A stretch of 64,000 bases of DNA from Bretschneidera sinensis (Eukaryota > Streptophyta > Magnoliopsida > Brassicales > Akaniaceae), in contig CM043698.1 in assembly GCA_023935145.1 (NCBI GenBank), positions 145,622,125 through 145,686,124 of the forward strand, read 5' to 3'. Under the pieces are notes generated by a model that saw only the letters and a program-made list of their open reading frames with translations, was not told the origin of the DNA and ran no database searches. Made by a program: the position numbers and the translations under genes. Each line of letters begins with the position of its first letter. Position 1 is the first letter of the stretch. This document shows, one piece after another, positions 1 to 11,904 of the stretch.

Positions 1-248
1 TTTCACCATGTGTTTAGTAGAGATGATGGAAAAGTACAAAGAAGGAAGGAAAAAATTAGCTTATTTTAGCTTTCACACCTCAATCCTCCCATTTTAGTGG
101 ATGATTATAATTTGTACATCTTGGGAAGAAAACATCAATCCTCCCATTTTTCTAAGAAAAACTAACAATAGAAAAATGCTATCCACTTACTTTTCTTTTC
201 TCTCCCTTTTCTTTCCTTTCATTTTTTCTCCCTACCAATCATAGCCAT
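1..248. mobile_element. MITE, family A, copy 1 (in PP2C intron 3; left end at or beyond window edge)
   Basis: The right end CTACCAATCATAGCC at 232-246 is the inverted match of the family's left end (GGCTATGATTGGTAG). The left end near 10-35 (TTAGTAGAGATGATGG) resembles the family's start. The interior shares CATCAATCCTCCCATTTTT-like pieces with the copy at 1.7-2.0 kb and has the same pyrimidine-rich right flank. No target duplication could be confirmed because the left edge is cut. Confidence 0.55.
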
Positions 249-302
249 AGTGTCCAAATGAGCAAGGAAGTACATCAACTTGAATGTCTGCAAACTTGTT
301 AC

Positions 303-2806
303 CTGGAAAATTTGATACAAAACCACCTCTATTCTCAATGCTCTCCTTTTCCACGTTTGGCTCATGATCAACTGATAGTTGTTTGGCAACACCATTCTCG
401 CAGATAACAGCTCGAGAATCACCAATATTGGCTACTACCAGCTTCTGGCAGTTAATTAATATTGCTGTCACAGCAGTCGAACCTCCTTTACCCAAATCAA
501 CTGCTTTCTCCAATATTGATGCATCAGTTATACGATATGCTCTTCTTATTGCATTCTCTGGTTCTGTCCAGAAGTCGGGCTGTTTGCAGAAATAGAGGGA
601 GAAAGCGGAAAAAGAAAAGATATAACAATTAAAAGATTATAATAATGACCACTAATTAAGGCTTCTAAGTTCGTTACTAAAAATCTCAACGAACTTCCAC
701 GAATAAATTCTATGTTGGGAATCACTTAAATTTAACTTAGATCTAATTTTGCAGATTTTATATGACCCGACTGTTTGTTGCAACTCTAAACTTTCAATTT
801 GGAAATGATAGAAATTTTTTTCCTTTTTGGCTATTTTTGCTTCAAGATAAAGGGCAGAACCAACTGTAGGTCAATAAAAAGCTAGAATTTAGAGACTGCA
901 AATTAGCAAACATAATGTTGCACCAAGGATTATAGTATAAGATTAACATAGCAAGCTTACCTCATTTAAGATATTTTCGAACAAATGTGAGCAGAGATAG
1001 TCAGGAATTTCATGGCTTAGATGACCATCAAATATTGCAAATAAACCGAGCTCATTCGCATCAACTTGCTTGAATTGTGCAACAACATAATCTTCCATGG
1101 GATGATTTGATTTTCCCTTCGCTAAATGATAGCCATGTGTTATGTGCTTTGACATCTTACTCTTCCCTTTTCCAGAATCAGATGGTGAACCTAATCCAAC
1201 TTTTTCCTGTAATAAAACGAATTTGAGCCAGTTATTCCCACTAAAAATAGGGTGAGGATGATGATATCGCCAGAGCAATAAGTTTCAAAATGACAAACAT
1301 AACATTGTTTTGAACTCAAGATTTTAATGGCCATTTACATAATCTTTTATATAAACATGCAATTCCATAAACTAATTCATTCGATAGAAATTGCTAAACA
1401 CAACCTGAGATGAATTACAGTATGAAATAGAAAAAATGGGTCAAAATCGATATCATTTTACAAGAAATAGGTGTATTAACAGAAGGAAGCATTGACACCA
1501 GTAGCAAGTTTTGATTGCTAACAGACATCTTAAGACAATGTGAAAACATGGAGATATAGCACAATGATAAGCGTAATACGCGACTTCTTTGAAAAGATTT
1601 ATTAACCACAATCCTCTAAAATATATCAACTTTTTAAAAAAAATAAAAATCCATAAATCAATGGGGCTATTGTGTCAAAGTAAACTATTGGAGGTTATGA
1701 TTGTAGAGAGGAAAAGTAGTGGAAGGAAGAGAGAGAGGAAAGAAAAGTGATTGGAGTGCACCTTTTTATTGTTTGGTGGAAAAGAACAGTGAAAAGGACT
1801 GATGTTTTCTCTCCACATGTGCAAGTCACAATCCTCCGAAATCAGAAGGATGTGAGAGTGAAAGCTAAATTAGTTTTTTTTCTTTCCTTCCACTTTTCCA
1901 TCATTTTTCAATTTTACCCAACACATGATGCAAAACATCATTCCTCTTATTTTTCCATCCTCTCCCTTTTCATTCCTTCCCCTCTTCCTTTCTCCCACTT
2001 TTCCAATCTACCAATCATAGCCTAAGTTTCTTACCTTCTACCATGCACATTTGAAAATACAAAAGATTTGAACTTTTGGATCTGTATAGAATACATGGGG
2101 CCACTCATCTTCTTGAGACAATCATGTATACCCTTGTTTTTTATTTTCTACTTCAAATTCGTCTCAGAACCATGTGGTTCACTTAATACTAATTAGTTCT
2201 CCAGCATTTAGGAATTAGTAAATCACCTTGTAATTGGATCTTCTTCTAAATTTTTCAAAACAATTCCTCGAAGCAAAATCTTATGTTAAAAGGCATGAAA
2301 AAAGAAGTGAATTCCTTTTCTAATCTATCATTTGCCATAACTTCAACACATTTCACCATAATACAGAATGATCCACCAGACAACATTCTTGACTGGGAAT
2401 TTTAATAATCCAAGATTCCAAATTAAGCAACAAATTCTTTTCTTATTAACAATTTAGTAACTTAATTAGTGTTGGTGTGCTCCTAATAATTGCTGTTAAA
2501 AACCCTAATCCAGATGTGATCTCAATTCTAAACACACACACACAAGAATCCTAAAATATATGAAATTCAAACAAATTACAAATGCATACCTTTATCAATA
2601 AAAACATATATATATATATATATATATATTTCCCTTAAACGAAGGTAATCAATTTCCAAATCAAGAGAAGACCGCAGTTCAAGTTTTCATTGAAAGAAAT
2701 AAAATAATAATGAGTCCAAGAAAAAAAAAACTTGATCAAATGATATAGATTAAGGAAAACATATGAAACATACCTTCATCTTATGGAGGATTTCTTTCCC
2801 AGTCAT
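303..2806 (-). CDS. Protein phosphatase 2C, clade-F-like (partial; 3' exons outside window)
   Basis: Mn/Mg-dependent Ser/Thr phosphatase of the plant PP2C family, closest by eye to the small PIA1/WIN2/PAPP2C-type enzymes. Three coding exons read on the minus strand: 2806-2774 (MTGKEILHKMK), 1206-961 and 579-303, all with GT-AG borders and matching phases. Visible motifs are KGKSNHPMEDY (metal ligands E and D), LGLFAIFDGHL (DGH metal-binding motif), GKGGSTAVTAIL, and VVANIGDSRAV followed by QLSVDHEP. The third exon ends after RGGFVSNFPG with one base carried over; the family then continues with DVPRVDG and the second metal-binding aspartates, which must lie left of base 1. The DGHL motif is followed by S where G is more usual, a mild oddity. 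Intron 1 is 1.57 kb and holds a MITE; intron 3 starts with another. The start is the first ATG after a plausible leader and matches family N-termini. The family is certain; the exact orthologue is not. Confidence 0.9.
1692..2024. mobile_element. MITE, family A, copy 2 (in PP2C intron 1)
   Basis: The element is bounded by imperfect inverted ends: AGGTTATGATTGTAG on the left and CTACCAATCATAGCCT on the right. It is about 330 bp with no transposase. Its interior (GTTTGGTGGAAAAG, TGATGTTTTCTC, CACAATCCTC, ACACATGATG) matches the copy at 48.85-49.16 kb in the same order. The superfamily is not assigned because no clear target duplication is seen. A 92-codon open frame inside it is just transposon sequence. 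Confidence 0.65.
2578..2629. repeat. (TA)n microsatellite in PP2C intron 1
   Basis: An uninterrupted TA run of about 24 bp sits near 2607-2630, inside the first intron of the phosphatase gene. Confidence 0.8.
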
Positions 2807-3009
2807 GGTTCCTTGCGCAGAGTTGATGTGTGAATGTATATATATCTGTAGATACGTATGTCAATACAAAATTGTAGCTTATGAACACAGTTGCCGAGAG
2901 AGAGAGAAAGAGGGGCAAAGAAAGACACAAAAAGGCAAGAGAGAGGGGAAGACAAGTAACCGATGGAGATGAGAAAGCTTGTACTGTTGACACGACATTT
3001 CAATTAAGT

Positions 3010-4019
3010 AGAAAATAGGATAAAATCATTAGCAACCCTAAGGTTTCACAAAATTTTCAATTTTCACCTAAAATTGAATCCTCAATCATGCAAGTTCTTA
3101 CAATGCACCAATTTTAGCTAATTTTCATAGTTAAATTACACATGTAGCATTCATGCATACTAACTTAAAAGTAAATTTTTCTTGAAAATAAATCTCTAAT
3201 ATAGATGTCGTTTGGAGAGGATTTAAATTAATTTATTTAAATCCTCTCAAAGTAAAAAAAAAATCACCATAATGTCTCTTGACACGCATGTGTTTTATTA
3301 CACACATGATTTAACAATGAAAATTGATCATGGTTGATTAGAAAAAAAATATTATGACAATTTGTATAATTGAGGATTTAATATATACAAATTCAAATTT
3401 TGAGGACAAATTCAAATATTTATAAAACCTCAAGGGTTGTAACATTTTTTTTTCCAAATACTTTTATATGTTTCCTTCCTTACCTTGGCCCGCGTTGTAC
3501 GCACTATCCCATGACGCGTTCGTACCACACCACTTGTATTTATCACAACAATTTATTAGGTAAAACGACCTAAGAATAGTTGTGGATCTTTTGGTTCCTA
3601 GTTTACAGTTTTTAAAATCGTTTATAAAATAGTTTATATTTACTATAAATAAAATACTTTTAAAGATGTTGATGAAATGATTTTTATTTTTTTAAAATTA
3701 TTTTTATTATTGTTTTATTAAACATTAAATATTTTATAGTTTCGTTATTATTTTATTATAAATTATTTCAAAATTTATTTTATAAACCAAAAATTGTTAG
3801 AGACAGTTTGCTTTTGTAGGAACTGATTGGATTTTCTAAAAGTTGATCGGCTCAGCTTTTAGTCGTTCGGTTAATTGGTCAATAAAACCTAAAAATTCCA
3901 CATTTTATGAAAATTCAAAACATCAAAGTTATAGGCATTTTCGCACTTCAATAGTAAAACGGAGCCTCTGTAGGTTAAAATGAAAACCGCAATATTATTT
4001 CTAATTTTTCTCAGTTTTT
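3010..4019. other. Intergenic, AT-rich, no gene seen
   Basis: This is the upstream region of the PP2C gene (which is read leftward from 2806) after a GA/CT-rich leader at 2890-2960. Only short AT-rich frames are present and no coding similarity or RNA gene is recognisable. Confidence 0.6.
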
Positions 4020-4306
4020 GTTGTGGTCGCCACTATAAGTGTCGTTTTAGTGATAGCCCATCGTGACTATAAGCGTAAAATTTACTGTCCACTTTTACGT
4101 GACCATCACTATAAGTCTTTTATTAGTAACCCATTAGATCCAACCGCAACTAAGTCTTTATGTTTAGTGTACGCTTCTATTTGACAGCCAATAAAGATTT
4201 GTTTGTTTTGACAGTCTTGTCTAGTGTAACTAGAAATCTTATTTAGTGGCCCATTTATGACTGTCGCTACTAAAAGTGGTCACTAAAAATCATGTGTCTT
4301 GTAGTA
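4020..4306. mobile_element. CACTA-like non-autonomous element or fragment
   Basis: The right end, read on the minus strand, is TACTACAAGACA, close to the plant CACTA terminus CACTACAAGAAA. Next to it are alternating short motifs of the type TAGTGGCGAC/GTCGCTACTA and TTTAGTGAC in both orientations, as in CACTA subterminal repeats. The left end is not clear and no transposase is present. Confidence 0.45.
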
Positions 4307-6900
4307 CGATTGTCCTCGCATATTAAACTGGATTAAGAGTGAAAAACATATGTGACGGTTTGGATTAGGGTTCTAACTCATCCGATCCAACGCGTACACG
4401 GTGCACACCCCTAGAAGAGATATAATCTAATTTTGGGCTTTATGTTTTGGATCATGCTATAAGCACATCGAACCAAAGCCCAAACATGAATTAAGCCTTC
4501 TTAAAATGAGGTTAGGAGAAAGCAAACAAAATCCCATAAGAATAGCAGCTTCTGGTCAAAAGTTTGCACTTGAGTCAACTAATCAACAGTACACAACTCT
4601 TCCAAATTGTAGACCAAACACATGTTACACATCACATATAATTAAGAGTATATCATCAACAAAGGTAATGATTTAACAAATGACTTGCTTTGGGGGGCAA
4701 AAGGTGGGCTTAACATTTGGCTGACCGGTGGTCCCTAAGGCATGATGACCTCAAATGGGCCCAAAAGGTTCCTACACAGAAACCCAAATGGGAGACAAAG
4801 GAGTTTTCTAAGAGCTCTATTGTCCTCATTTTCTAGGATTCATCAAAAAGTTTCATTATTAAAGAAATAGGGAGGTAACTAATTAAATTATCTTTATATT
4901 TTAACAAATCTGAATTAAACTCAAAATCGAAGTCAGAATTAGAATCAAGATAGGGATTGAAAAAAAAACAATCCGAAGCTAATTGTAATAAAAAAAACTC
5001 TAATGACTATGATAGTGTTTTTGGTGTCAGTGTTAATAGGTTCTTTATGTTTGATTGGATTATAAATTCTGCTTGAGGATTGGTTTTCAAAATATAAGTC
5101 TTATGATGGAATTGTATTGCTGGGTAATGATGCAATTTAAAAAGTTACTGGTATAAGAACTGTCCAAATCAGAATGCACATGTAATAAAGACTTTTATAG
5201 AAGTTAAACATATTCGTTCACATACAAACAAGATAAAAAAAATTAAAAGAATTTACATGAGAACCTAAATAAATTAATAAAACTCAAATACAAAAGAAAA
5301 AAGCTCCATATGAAATATTAACGAAGAGATTCTTGGAATTCAAAACCAAACTTGGGTTATGAAAAATAAAAAATTATTAAAATAATTGAATTATTAAATA
5401 TAACAAAAACTAAAGTTAGTGGAAAATAACTGGTTTATACCCTAACAAACATATTATATACACTTTTGTTTTTGGTTCATTCTGAGTAGCCCCTACAGAG
5501 CCATTGCTTCCACAATAACATAGAAAGCAATGTTGATATCATCATGGCATGGCCTTGTGGTAGTGGTAGCCCTAAACAAACCCTGGTAGACTATCTTTTG
5601 CTTGTCATTCTCTCTTTCTCATTCTATCTCAAGACTTAAAAAAAAAAAGGTCTTGTTTGCTTTACATGGAAGAGTATTTTTGGGAGGCTGTGCCCTTGAA
5701 GGAAAACTAAAGCAAGTGAGCAAAAACTAAAGCGAAATCCACTGAATTAAGAGGAATAAACAAAGGATTAGTTATAGAGAAGGATTTTGTTTAAGGTTGC
5801 TTATCTTACACGTAAGAGACAAGATAGTCAAACAACACCTTTCACATAGATTACTATTTTGTGAGGGGAGTACAAGCCCTTAACTGGTGAATTAAGTAGA
5901 AATTTACATAATTATTATCTTTTCACATAATTGATTAATAAAGAATGATTTGGTATAGTTTTTTAAAAAAAAAAATTTTCAAAGAATATAATCTAAATTA
6001 AATATAAAAAAAGTTTTTAAAAAAAGTACGAAGTTTAAAATTGTTTTTTATGAAATTATGAATTTATACATATTAAGAGCTCGTCCATCTCATTAGAAAG
6101 GTTTGAGTTCAAGTCTTTTCATAAGTGTTTGTCGGTATTAAACCTAGATTTTCATCGCACAGAGTGTGGAATGATACTTAGCTTTGGTTTCAACATAAGC
6201 ACAGTGAAAACTTCTTCAAATTTACTCTGTGTATTGAGACACAATACTATCTTATGGATATTCAGGATAACCTACCCGTTTACTCGTTTGTTTCAAAAAC
6301 AAACTGTGAATTTAACCCAAAAACTAGTTTAATCATTATTCTATTAAAAATTAAACCGTCTTTAACTTCAAAACTGTTTTATCAAAAATTGCTTGATCCT
6401 CATTTTATATTAAAGAAAAAAATATTTCTACTTACCCAAGTGACATTTTAAAAACCATTGAATTCATAATCACATTCCCTCTTAAATTATCTTTACACCC
6501 ATATGAATTAATTTGGTTCCCATGGTAGTATATCATAAGATCCACTAAGGTTAGATGTGTCACAACATGGTGGGCCACTTCAAATTGTGCTGCTTAATTA
6601 AGCCTCTTGTTTTAGATATGATATAACCTTTTGCTATGTATGATCATTTAGGACACTTACAAGGAATATCAATCCCAAAACACTTTTTTAACAATATTAT
6701 TACCATACCACCATCACCATGTGCTAATTTTAAGATTTGAGTTGGCAATAGAATGACAAACTCATCAAATCAACATCAGTCTATCCAACATCATTATCTT
6801 TTTGTATCGTTTTCTAATTTTATCGGATAATCTATAAGAAAAATCAAGTGTCACTGTTTAATATGTGAAAACACAATTAATTTAATTTACTAAACATAGT
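4307..6900. other. Intergenic region, no gene recognised
   Basis: AT-rich spacer upstream of the MAKR-like gene. The open frames at 6.1-6.45 kb are short, low in complexity and without any recognised family. A tRNA-like GGTTTGAGTTCAAGTC stretch near 6101-6116 could be a SINE B-box relic but is too weak to call. Confidence 0.5.
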
Positions 6901-6941
6901 CTGCGAGAGAATTACCTCACTTTAACTCATCTCATCCACTT

Positions 6942-6950
6942 TATATATAC
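6942..6950 (+). promoter_or_regulatory. TATA box of the MAKR-like gene
   Basis: TATATATAC lies about 70 bp ahead of the ATG at 7015, followed by a CA-rich leader. The spacing predicts transcription starting around 6970-6980 and a leader of about 40 bases. Confidence 0.6.
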
Positions 6951-7014
6951 CACAAAGACGAACGCACAAACACAGAACATTCACTTAAAAGCAAAACCCA
7001 AAACTCCCACCATC

Positions 7015-7710
7015 ATGGAGAACCGCCGGAAAAACTCAAGCTCCGGCGAGACCTTCTCCTTCCCTAGCACCCCATCAAACCAAGAAGACCAAGATTCCGA
7101 CTTCGAATTCGGGTGTCTCACACCGGATTCTCCCTCTCAGGATCCAAACAGAGACTCCCCTGCTGATCATCTTTTCTTCAACGGTCGTCTCTTACCCCAT
7201 GCTTTCCCTTTGCAGCAGCAGCAGCAACCCAGTAATTACTCTTGTGCCACTACGAGCCGTACAAGCAGTATTAGCAGCAAAGATTCGTTAGTGTCATCAA
7301 GGAGTAATAGCACTAATAGCAGGAGCAGTAACAGCAGCAGTCCAAGAACAAGCTCGAGTGATAACTCAGAGAGGAGATCAATGAAAATGTTGATGAATCA
7401 TCAAAGTTACAGAGTAAATTCAACAATGGCGAGTAAGTTGGTGAATTCTCAGTCATATGCGTCTTCTCAAAGATGGCAATATATCACGCCAGTGCCTGCT
7501 TCAGCTCTGAAACGCAACGTTTCAAAGAGATCAAGAAATACTAATATGGTTGGATCAAAGAAGAAATTACAAGGAGAGAAGATCATCAGGGCTAAGCCAG
7601 GTGGGTCCTGGTGCAGGAGATTTATCAGGTCTTTGTTGTTGGCCTGCAAAGAGTGTCACGCCATGGAACCTTCAAGGAAAGATGATGTGATGCAAGGAAA
7701 GAGTTTATGA
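7015..7710 (+). CDS. Serine-rich protein, MAKR-like (membrane-associated kinase regulator) candidate
   Basis: A single-exon gene of 231 aa. Near residues 27-65 it carries DSDFEFGCLTPDS followed by SPADHLFFNGRLLPHAFP. This combination, an FEF motif and then an 'ADxLFxxGxLLP' motif, is typical of plant MAKR and related DUF1645-type proteins, which sit at the plasma membrane and act with receptor kinases such as BRI1. A polyglutamine stretch (about residues 67-71) and a long serine/asparagine-rich low-complexity region (about 75-120) follow. The C-terminus is basic and has a cysteine-containing patch, GGSWCRRFIRSLLLACKEC, that could aid membrane contact or lipidation. The start codon sits in a good context about 70 bp below a TATA box. 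No transmembrane segment is evident. The family assignment rests on motif memory and is moderate; the gene itself is well supported. Confidence 0.75.
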   Translation: MENRRKNSSSGETFSFPSTPSNQEDQDSDFEFGCLTPDSPSQDPNRDSPADHLFFNGRLLPHAFPLQQQQQPSNYSCATTSRTSSISSKDSLVSSRSNSTNSRSSNSSSPRTSSSDNSERRSMKMLMNHQSYRVNSTMASKLVNSQSYASSQRWQYITPVPASALKRNVSKRSRNTNMVGSKKKLQGEKIIRAKPGGSWCRRFIRSLLLACKECHAMEPSRKDDVMQGKSL

Positions 7711-8024
7711 ATTTATACAATGATGAATTTTTTATTTTTTTGTTTTGGTGGTTGGCAAATTGTTGAGTTGCCATACTGAAAATAAAAAAGAAGTGCTCTG
7801 TTTTTTGCTCTGAAATCAGAGGAAATTAAAAGGAAATATTGCTTTCTTAATGACTTGGTTATGATTTGTTTTTGGTGATACAAGAGCGAGTTTACCGACC
7901 ACTTCTGGAATCTTTTCAGTTTTTCTTCTTTTTTATGTTGAGTTTTTATATATACCAAGACGTTAAAGATCAACAAAGAGTTAATAGATTAATCTTCTCA
8001 ATCAAATCATGATTAATCTGGTGT

Positions 8025-8063
<39 letters not shown>

Positions 8064-9269
8064 GGTGCCTCACTAGAGTGTAAAAATACACAAAAAGGCA
8101 CCAACTGAACGAGGAATATGTATCATTACGAGCATTGTGTCTATGGACGATTTGCATGAGAAAGAAAACTTCTTGTCATCAGACCATGTTTACTGGCCAC
8201 TACCTATTAAGATCAGAGCCAGGTAAGAATTTCTCAGTTTCTATCGGCATTTGAAGCAACCTATGAAAAGTTCTCAGTAAAGATAGACATAAACAAGAGA
8301 CTAGATAATTCACTCAGTTCTGCAACTGGGGTTTGACCAGTAACCTTGCAAAAGATTAATGCACACATAATATGGCTCGAGTCTGCCAACAGCTAAGCCA
8401 GATGTCAAGCAAGTAAACATTAGGCACAAACTGTGCTCATAACCCAATCCTGCACCTTAACACCCAACTGAGAAAATGTTGCTTAGCTTGAAAGAGACAC
8501 GAGCCCATTGAATTCATGAGCTATACATAAGTTGTGATTTTCAAAGGTAACAACTCACCGCTGAAAAATGCTAACTCAAGTTCATAAAACTTTACATATA
8601 TATTTCATGATCTTTCTCATTACACCAAAATGTGATGTAAGCAGATTTTTAATTATGATATTTTTCGAATCTTTTTAATAGAAATTAAATATTTTTACAC
8701 AAATTTACGTAAAGTCTCTCGAATATGGCCACAATGATAAAAATATCAGCACGCATCCCTTGAATAATCAGTCAGACGAACATTACTCATGTTAGATGTT
8801 GGCCATAAATCTCACTTCATTTCCTGTATCTGGTCAGGCCTCTCTTTCAAAACATTTTTTATTGGTGATAAAGATTTTAGGTGTAAGGCTTTTCAATAGG
8901 CAAGGACCCCACCCCTATTAAACTCTCAAGTCTCAATCCCACCAATCCTTTACGTTGGACTTGGCTAGGCCTTAAATTGTTGACTAGTAAGTCCACTACC
9001 AGAAGCAGCATAAATTGCAAGTCAGTTCCTCTACTTTCAAATATTAGTACTTGTGTCCAAAGATAAATTATGAGGAGAAACTTACGTTGGCATAAACTAC
9101 AACAAATGATTATAAAAGTTCACTAAAACGGATAAAAGAAAACACAAAGATGTAAAAGAACACTGAAACAAGAACAAGCAAGAGAATTTCAGCAACAAAA
9201 GAGACACCAAAGGTTTCTCTAGATACAAATTCTCATCCATGTTCCCCCTACTAACAAACCTTCCTAAAT
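7711..9269. other. Intergenic region with 3' UTRs of two convergent genes; (TA)n at 8022-8060
   Basis: The MAKR-like and RSS3-like genes point toward each other here. The first 250 bp are probably the 3' UTR of the former. A TA microsatellite of about 40 bp lies at 8022-8060. No coding frame with a recognised family was found between 8.06 and 9.2 kb, although base composition there is less AT-rich than elsewhere. Confidence 0.5.
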
Positions 9270-11862
9270 TCACTCCAAGAAAGTCTCCATGACGTCAGGA
9301 TACATCCCGGTTTCCGAATTCCGATACTCCACATGTTGGTGCTGATGATGTTGATCAACTGAAGTTGAAGACGATGACGAAACCATTCTTGCAGGCAATG
9401 TAAAGCTCCTCTTGAACTTGTTTTCCATCTTCCTTGCGTTCTCCGGATGACTATCCAAGCTTAAGAAATCATTCGGGTTTGCACCATTATCTGAATTTTG
9501 ATTTTGGTCTGCTGGTTTGTTTCCTATGCTCTCAGGGTTAAACAAAAGCTTGGCATCATCAGCTCGACCAGTGAGAGCATTGAAGAAAGACAACCCATTA
9601 GGCCATTTGATGTCGTTTTCGTGTTCTCCCATCATATCCTCCATTCGGGTTTCGGATGAATGAGGGAGGAGAAACATGTGGGTCTCATCTTTGGGTTGTG
9701 GGAATCCCAGCTGTCTAGCTTGGTTTTGGAAATTGGGTGAAGGTAGCATTGAAGTAGCAGCTGGAATTGGCCTTTGACCCCAATTGAAGAGTGGAGGAGG
9801 AGGCCGGGATGGAATTGCGGATTGCTTGGAAGGAATTGAGGATGAAGCGGAATTGTTTCTGGTTGAAGAAAATAGCTGGGAGAGGTAAAACCCAGATTGG
9901 TAACCAAGAGACTCAAATGTATGTCTCATTCTTAGCACAAAATGGAGGTCTTCAGGTATCTGAGGATACACAATGTCTCAAATTAGATAAGTTTATTAAA
10001 GCAGATTTTGCAAGAAACTAGTCTTAGAAGCCATGTTACCCGTACTTGAGCATAAGTGTCGGGACACAGGTACATGCCGACTCATTTATTTATTGTAAGT
10101 TTTCCATTGGTATGGAACTTGTTTGGAGTGTCAGTCAAACATCCGACACGAGTACAACAGAGTAAAGCGAAGAGTTTGTGTAATATAGATAGAAATCAAC
10201 CACACATATGATAGTATCTATAAGATACATAGATAAGTGTTAAAAGACAAAGGGTTTAAAGTAAAAATGAAAATAAAAACTCACAATCTTGGAGGAACCC
10301 AGCTGTAGAAGGCCATGGCCAGCTTGAATCACAGCAATGGTCTGGTCAACAGAAATCACAATGTCTAAGAACAAGAAAATAAAAGAAGAAACTGCAAATA
10401 ACTTCAAGACTAACAACAGTAATTAGTTAAAAAAAAATGAAATCAACTGTTTTTTGTGCTGACCTGAATGCCTGACTCAAATTGATCAGTCCATTCAGAT
10501 GGAAGCTGCAATAAATAACAACAAAAATAAAAAAAGGGAAGGTTACCATCGATCATAAATATATCATCTAACCAAATAGTAATTCACAAAATAATACCCA
10601 CATACCAAACTTTCTATAATGTCATCATATATGACCATTTTGATCTGTGGGTTTTACTTACAAGCTTCTATCTGGAAAAGAATTAAAAATAGATTTATAG
10701 GATTTTTTTTTGGTTTTTTTTTCAATCACATACAGCATCAAAAGAACTCTGCCAGTAGTTGGAGATATTTGGTTCACATTCTGTTGGTTCTTTGAAGACC
10801 CATTTATGGCACTTATCTGAAGCAACCTTTCCCATTAGCCTGTCCAAAAGAAATCCATCCAATTAAAACACAAACAGAGGAATTTTCTTTACCATTTTTT
10901 CTGCACTCCATTTTCTTTTTTCTTGCAAGATTTCAGTAAGAGGGAGAAAGAGAGAGAACTGAAACAAAAAAAAAAAGAAAAAACAATAAGAACCTACCAA
11001 GTACCCACCCTTCTCCATAATTATATAACTGAATGGACATTTTGCTGAAAGCTTTCCTGACAGGATCTTCTCCATCCATCTCTTCCAAACATTCTGCTAC
11101 TCTTCCTCGGCAAAACCCATCTTCCCACATCAACATCCTTCAGAATAATTTCACACAAAATTAAATATACGTATATGTACCAATTAAAACCATTAATAAA
11201 AGAAACAATACCCAGATCACAAATTAAAAGATACCCAAGTCAAAAAATCACTGATTCACTAGAAAACTCAACTCTCATTAGTCAAATTTGCTCTGTTTTA
11301 CTGTTTCAACAAGGAAAAATAAAGTACTACCCTGTTTCGATGCTTAGAAAAATGAAAGAAAAAAAAATAGCATAACTTATTCGACTGAATTGAGCTAATT
11401 TCTCATTGGTTCAGTTATAAACCAAAAGGATAATACAAATTACAAGCCTTAAATTGTTGATTCTCTCCATTTTCTTCAGTTTTCTCAGCAACAAACCAGG
11501 GAGTAGAAAAGACAAAATAATAATAAAATAACACTCACAAGCTACCGTTGTCGTCTCCAACCTTGCAACCATTACCGCCTCTGACTCTCCTGCATCAAAA
11601 ACAACAAGAAAGAAAGAAACACAGAAACCCATTTAAGGAAACAGTTTTAGGTTTTAGTGAGAGAGAGAGAGAGAGAGAGAGAGGGAAGTAAGGTGATAAA
11701 TACAAAGAAAGAGATAAACAGAGATATATACGGGCGAGGACGGATGGTCCAGAAGACAGAGTAAGTCCAGTCTGAGTTGAGACAGACGCTTCTGAGGGCC
11801 TCATGAAGGGCCATCATCCCAACAGCTTCTTTGCTCCTATCTGCTGCTCCTGAGCCCACCAT
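9270..11862 (-). CDS. RSS3-like / 'WNK-related' nuclear protein with bHLH-MYC_N domain
   Basis: Seven exons on the minus strand: 11862-11732, 11589-11539, 11137-11009, 10839-10734, 10505-10464, 10341-10285 and 9959-9270. Phases agree throughout and give 401 aa. Residues about 12-190 form the N-terminal MYC/MYB-type (bHLH-MYC_N) domain: MMALHEALRSVCLNSDWTY, FWTIRPRP, LMLMWEDGFC, KAFSKMSIQLYNYGEG, WVFKEPTECEPNISNYWQSS, SGIQTIAVIQAGHGLLQLGS. The rest is a Ser/Pro/Asn-rich tail and no bHLH domain follows. Arabidopsis relatives (from memory At5g53900, At3g15240, At1g60060) are labelled 'WNK-related' although no kinase domain is present; the rice relative RSS3 bridges JAZ proteins and bHLH factors in jasmonate-linked root growth. 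That role here is inference from the family. A His/Gln-rich stretch lies near the C-terminus. Confidence 0.88.
11640..11685. repeat. (GA)n microsatellite in intron 1 of the RSS3-like gene
   Basis: About 24 bp of GA repeat, read as CT in the gene's sense direction, between exons 1 and 2. Confidence 0.75.
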
Positions 11863-11891
11863 CTCTCTCTAAAATCAGCACCCAGTCTCTC

Positions 11892-11904
11892 TCTTATATA
11901 TATG
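11892..11904 (-). promoter_or_regulatory. TATA-like box upstream of the RSS3-like gene
   Basis: On the minus strand the sequence CATATATATAAG lies roughly 32-42 bp ahead of the ATG at 11862, inside a GA-rich stretch. If it is used, the leader would be only about 10 bases; see findings. Confidence 0.4.

Noticed and set aside
1747..2025. 92-codon plus-strand frame in PP2C intron 1
   Set aside because: It lies wholly inside a MITE copy.
5480..5600. Possible microRNA precursor (locally pairing sequence with GCAATGTTGATATC)
   Set aside because: No known mature miRNA sequence was recognised and no convincing stem could be drawn by eye.
6098..6120. tRNA-like B box (GGTTTGAGTTCAAGTC), possible SINE
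   Set aside because: No A box at the right distance and no clear SINE body or tail.
8100..9240. Possible gene between the MAKR-like and RSS3-like genes (less AT-rich stretch)
   Set aside because: No open frame of useful length, no splice-consistent exon chain and no known RNA motif.
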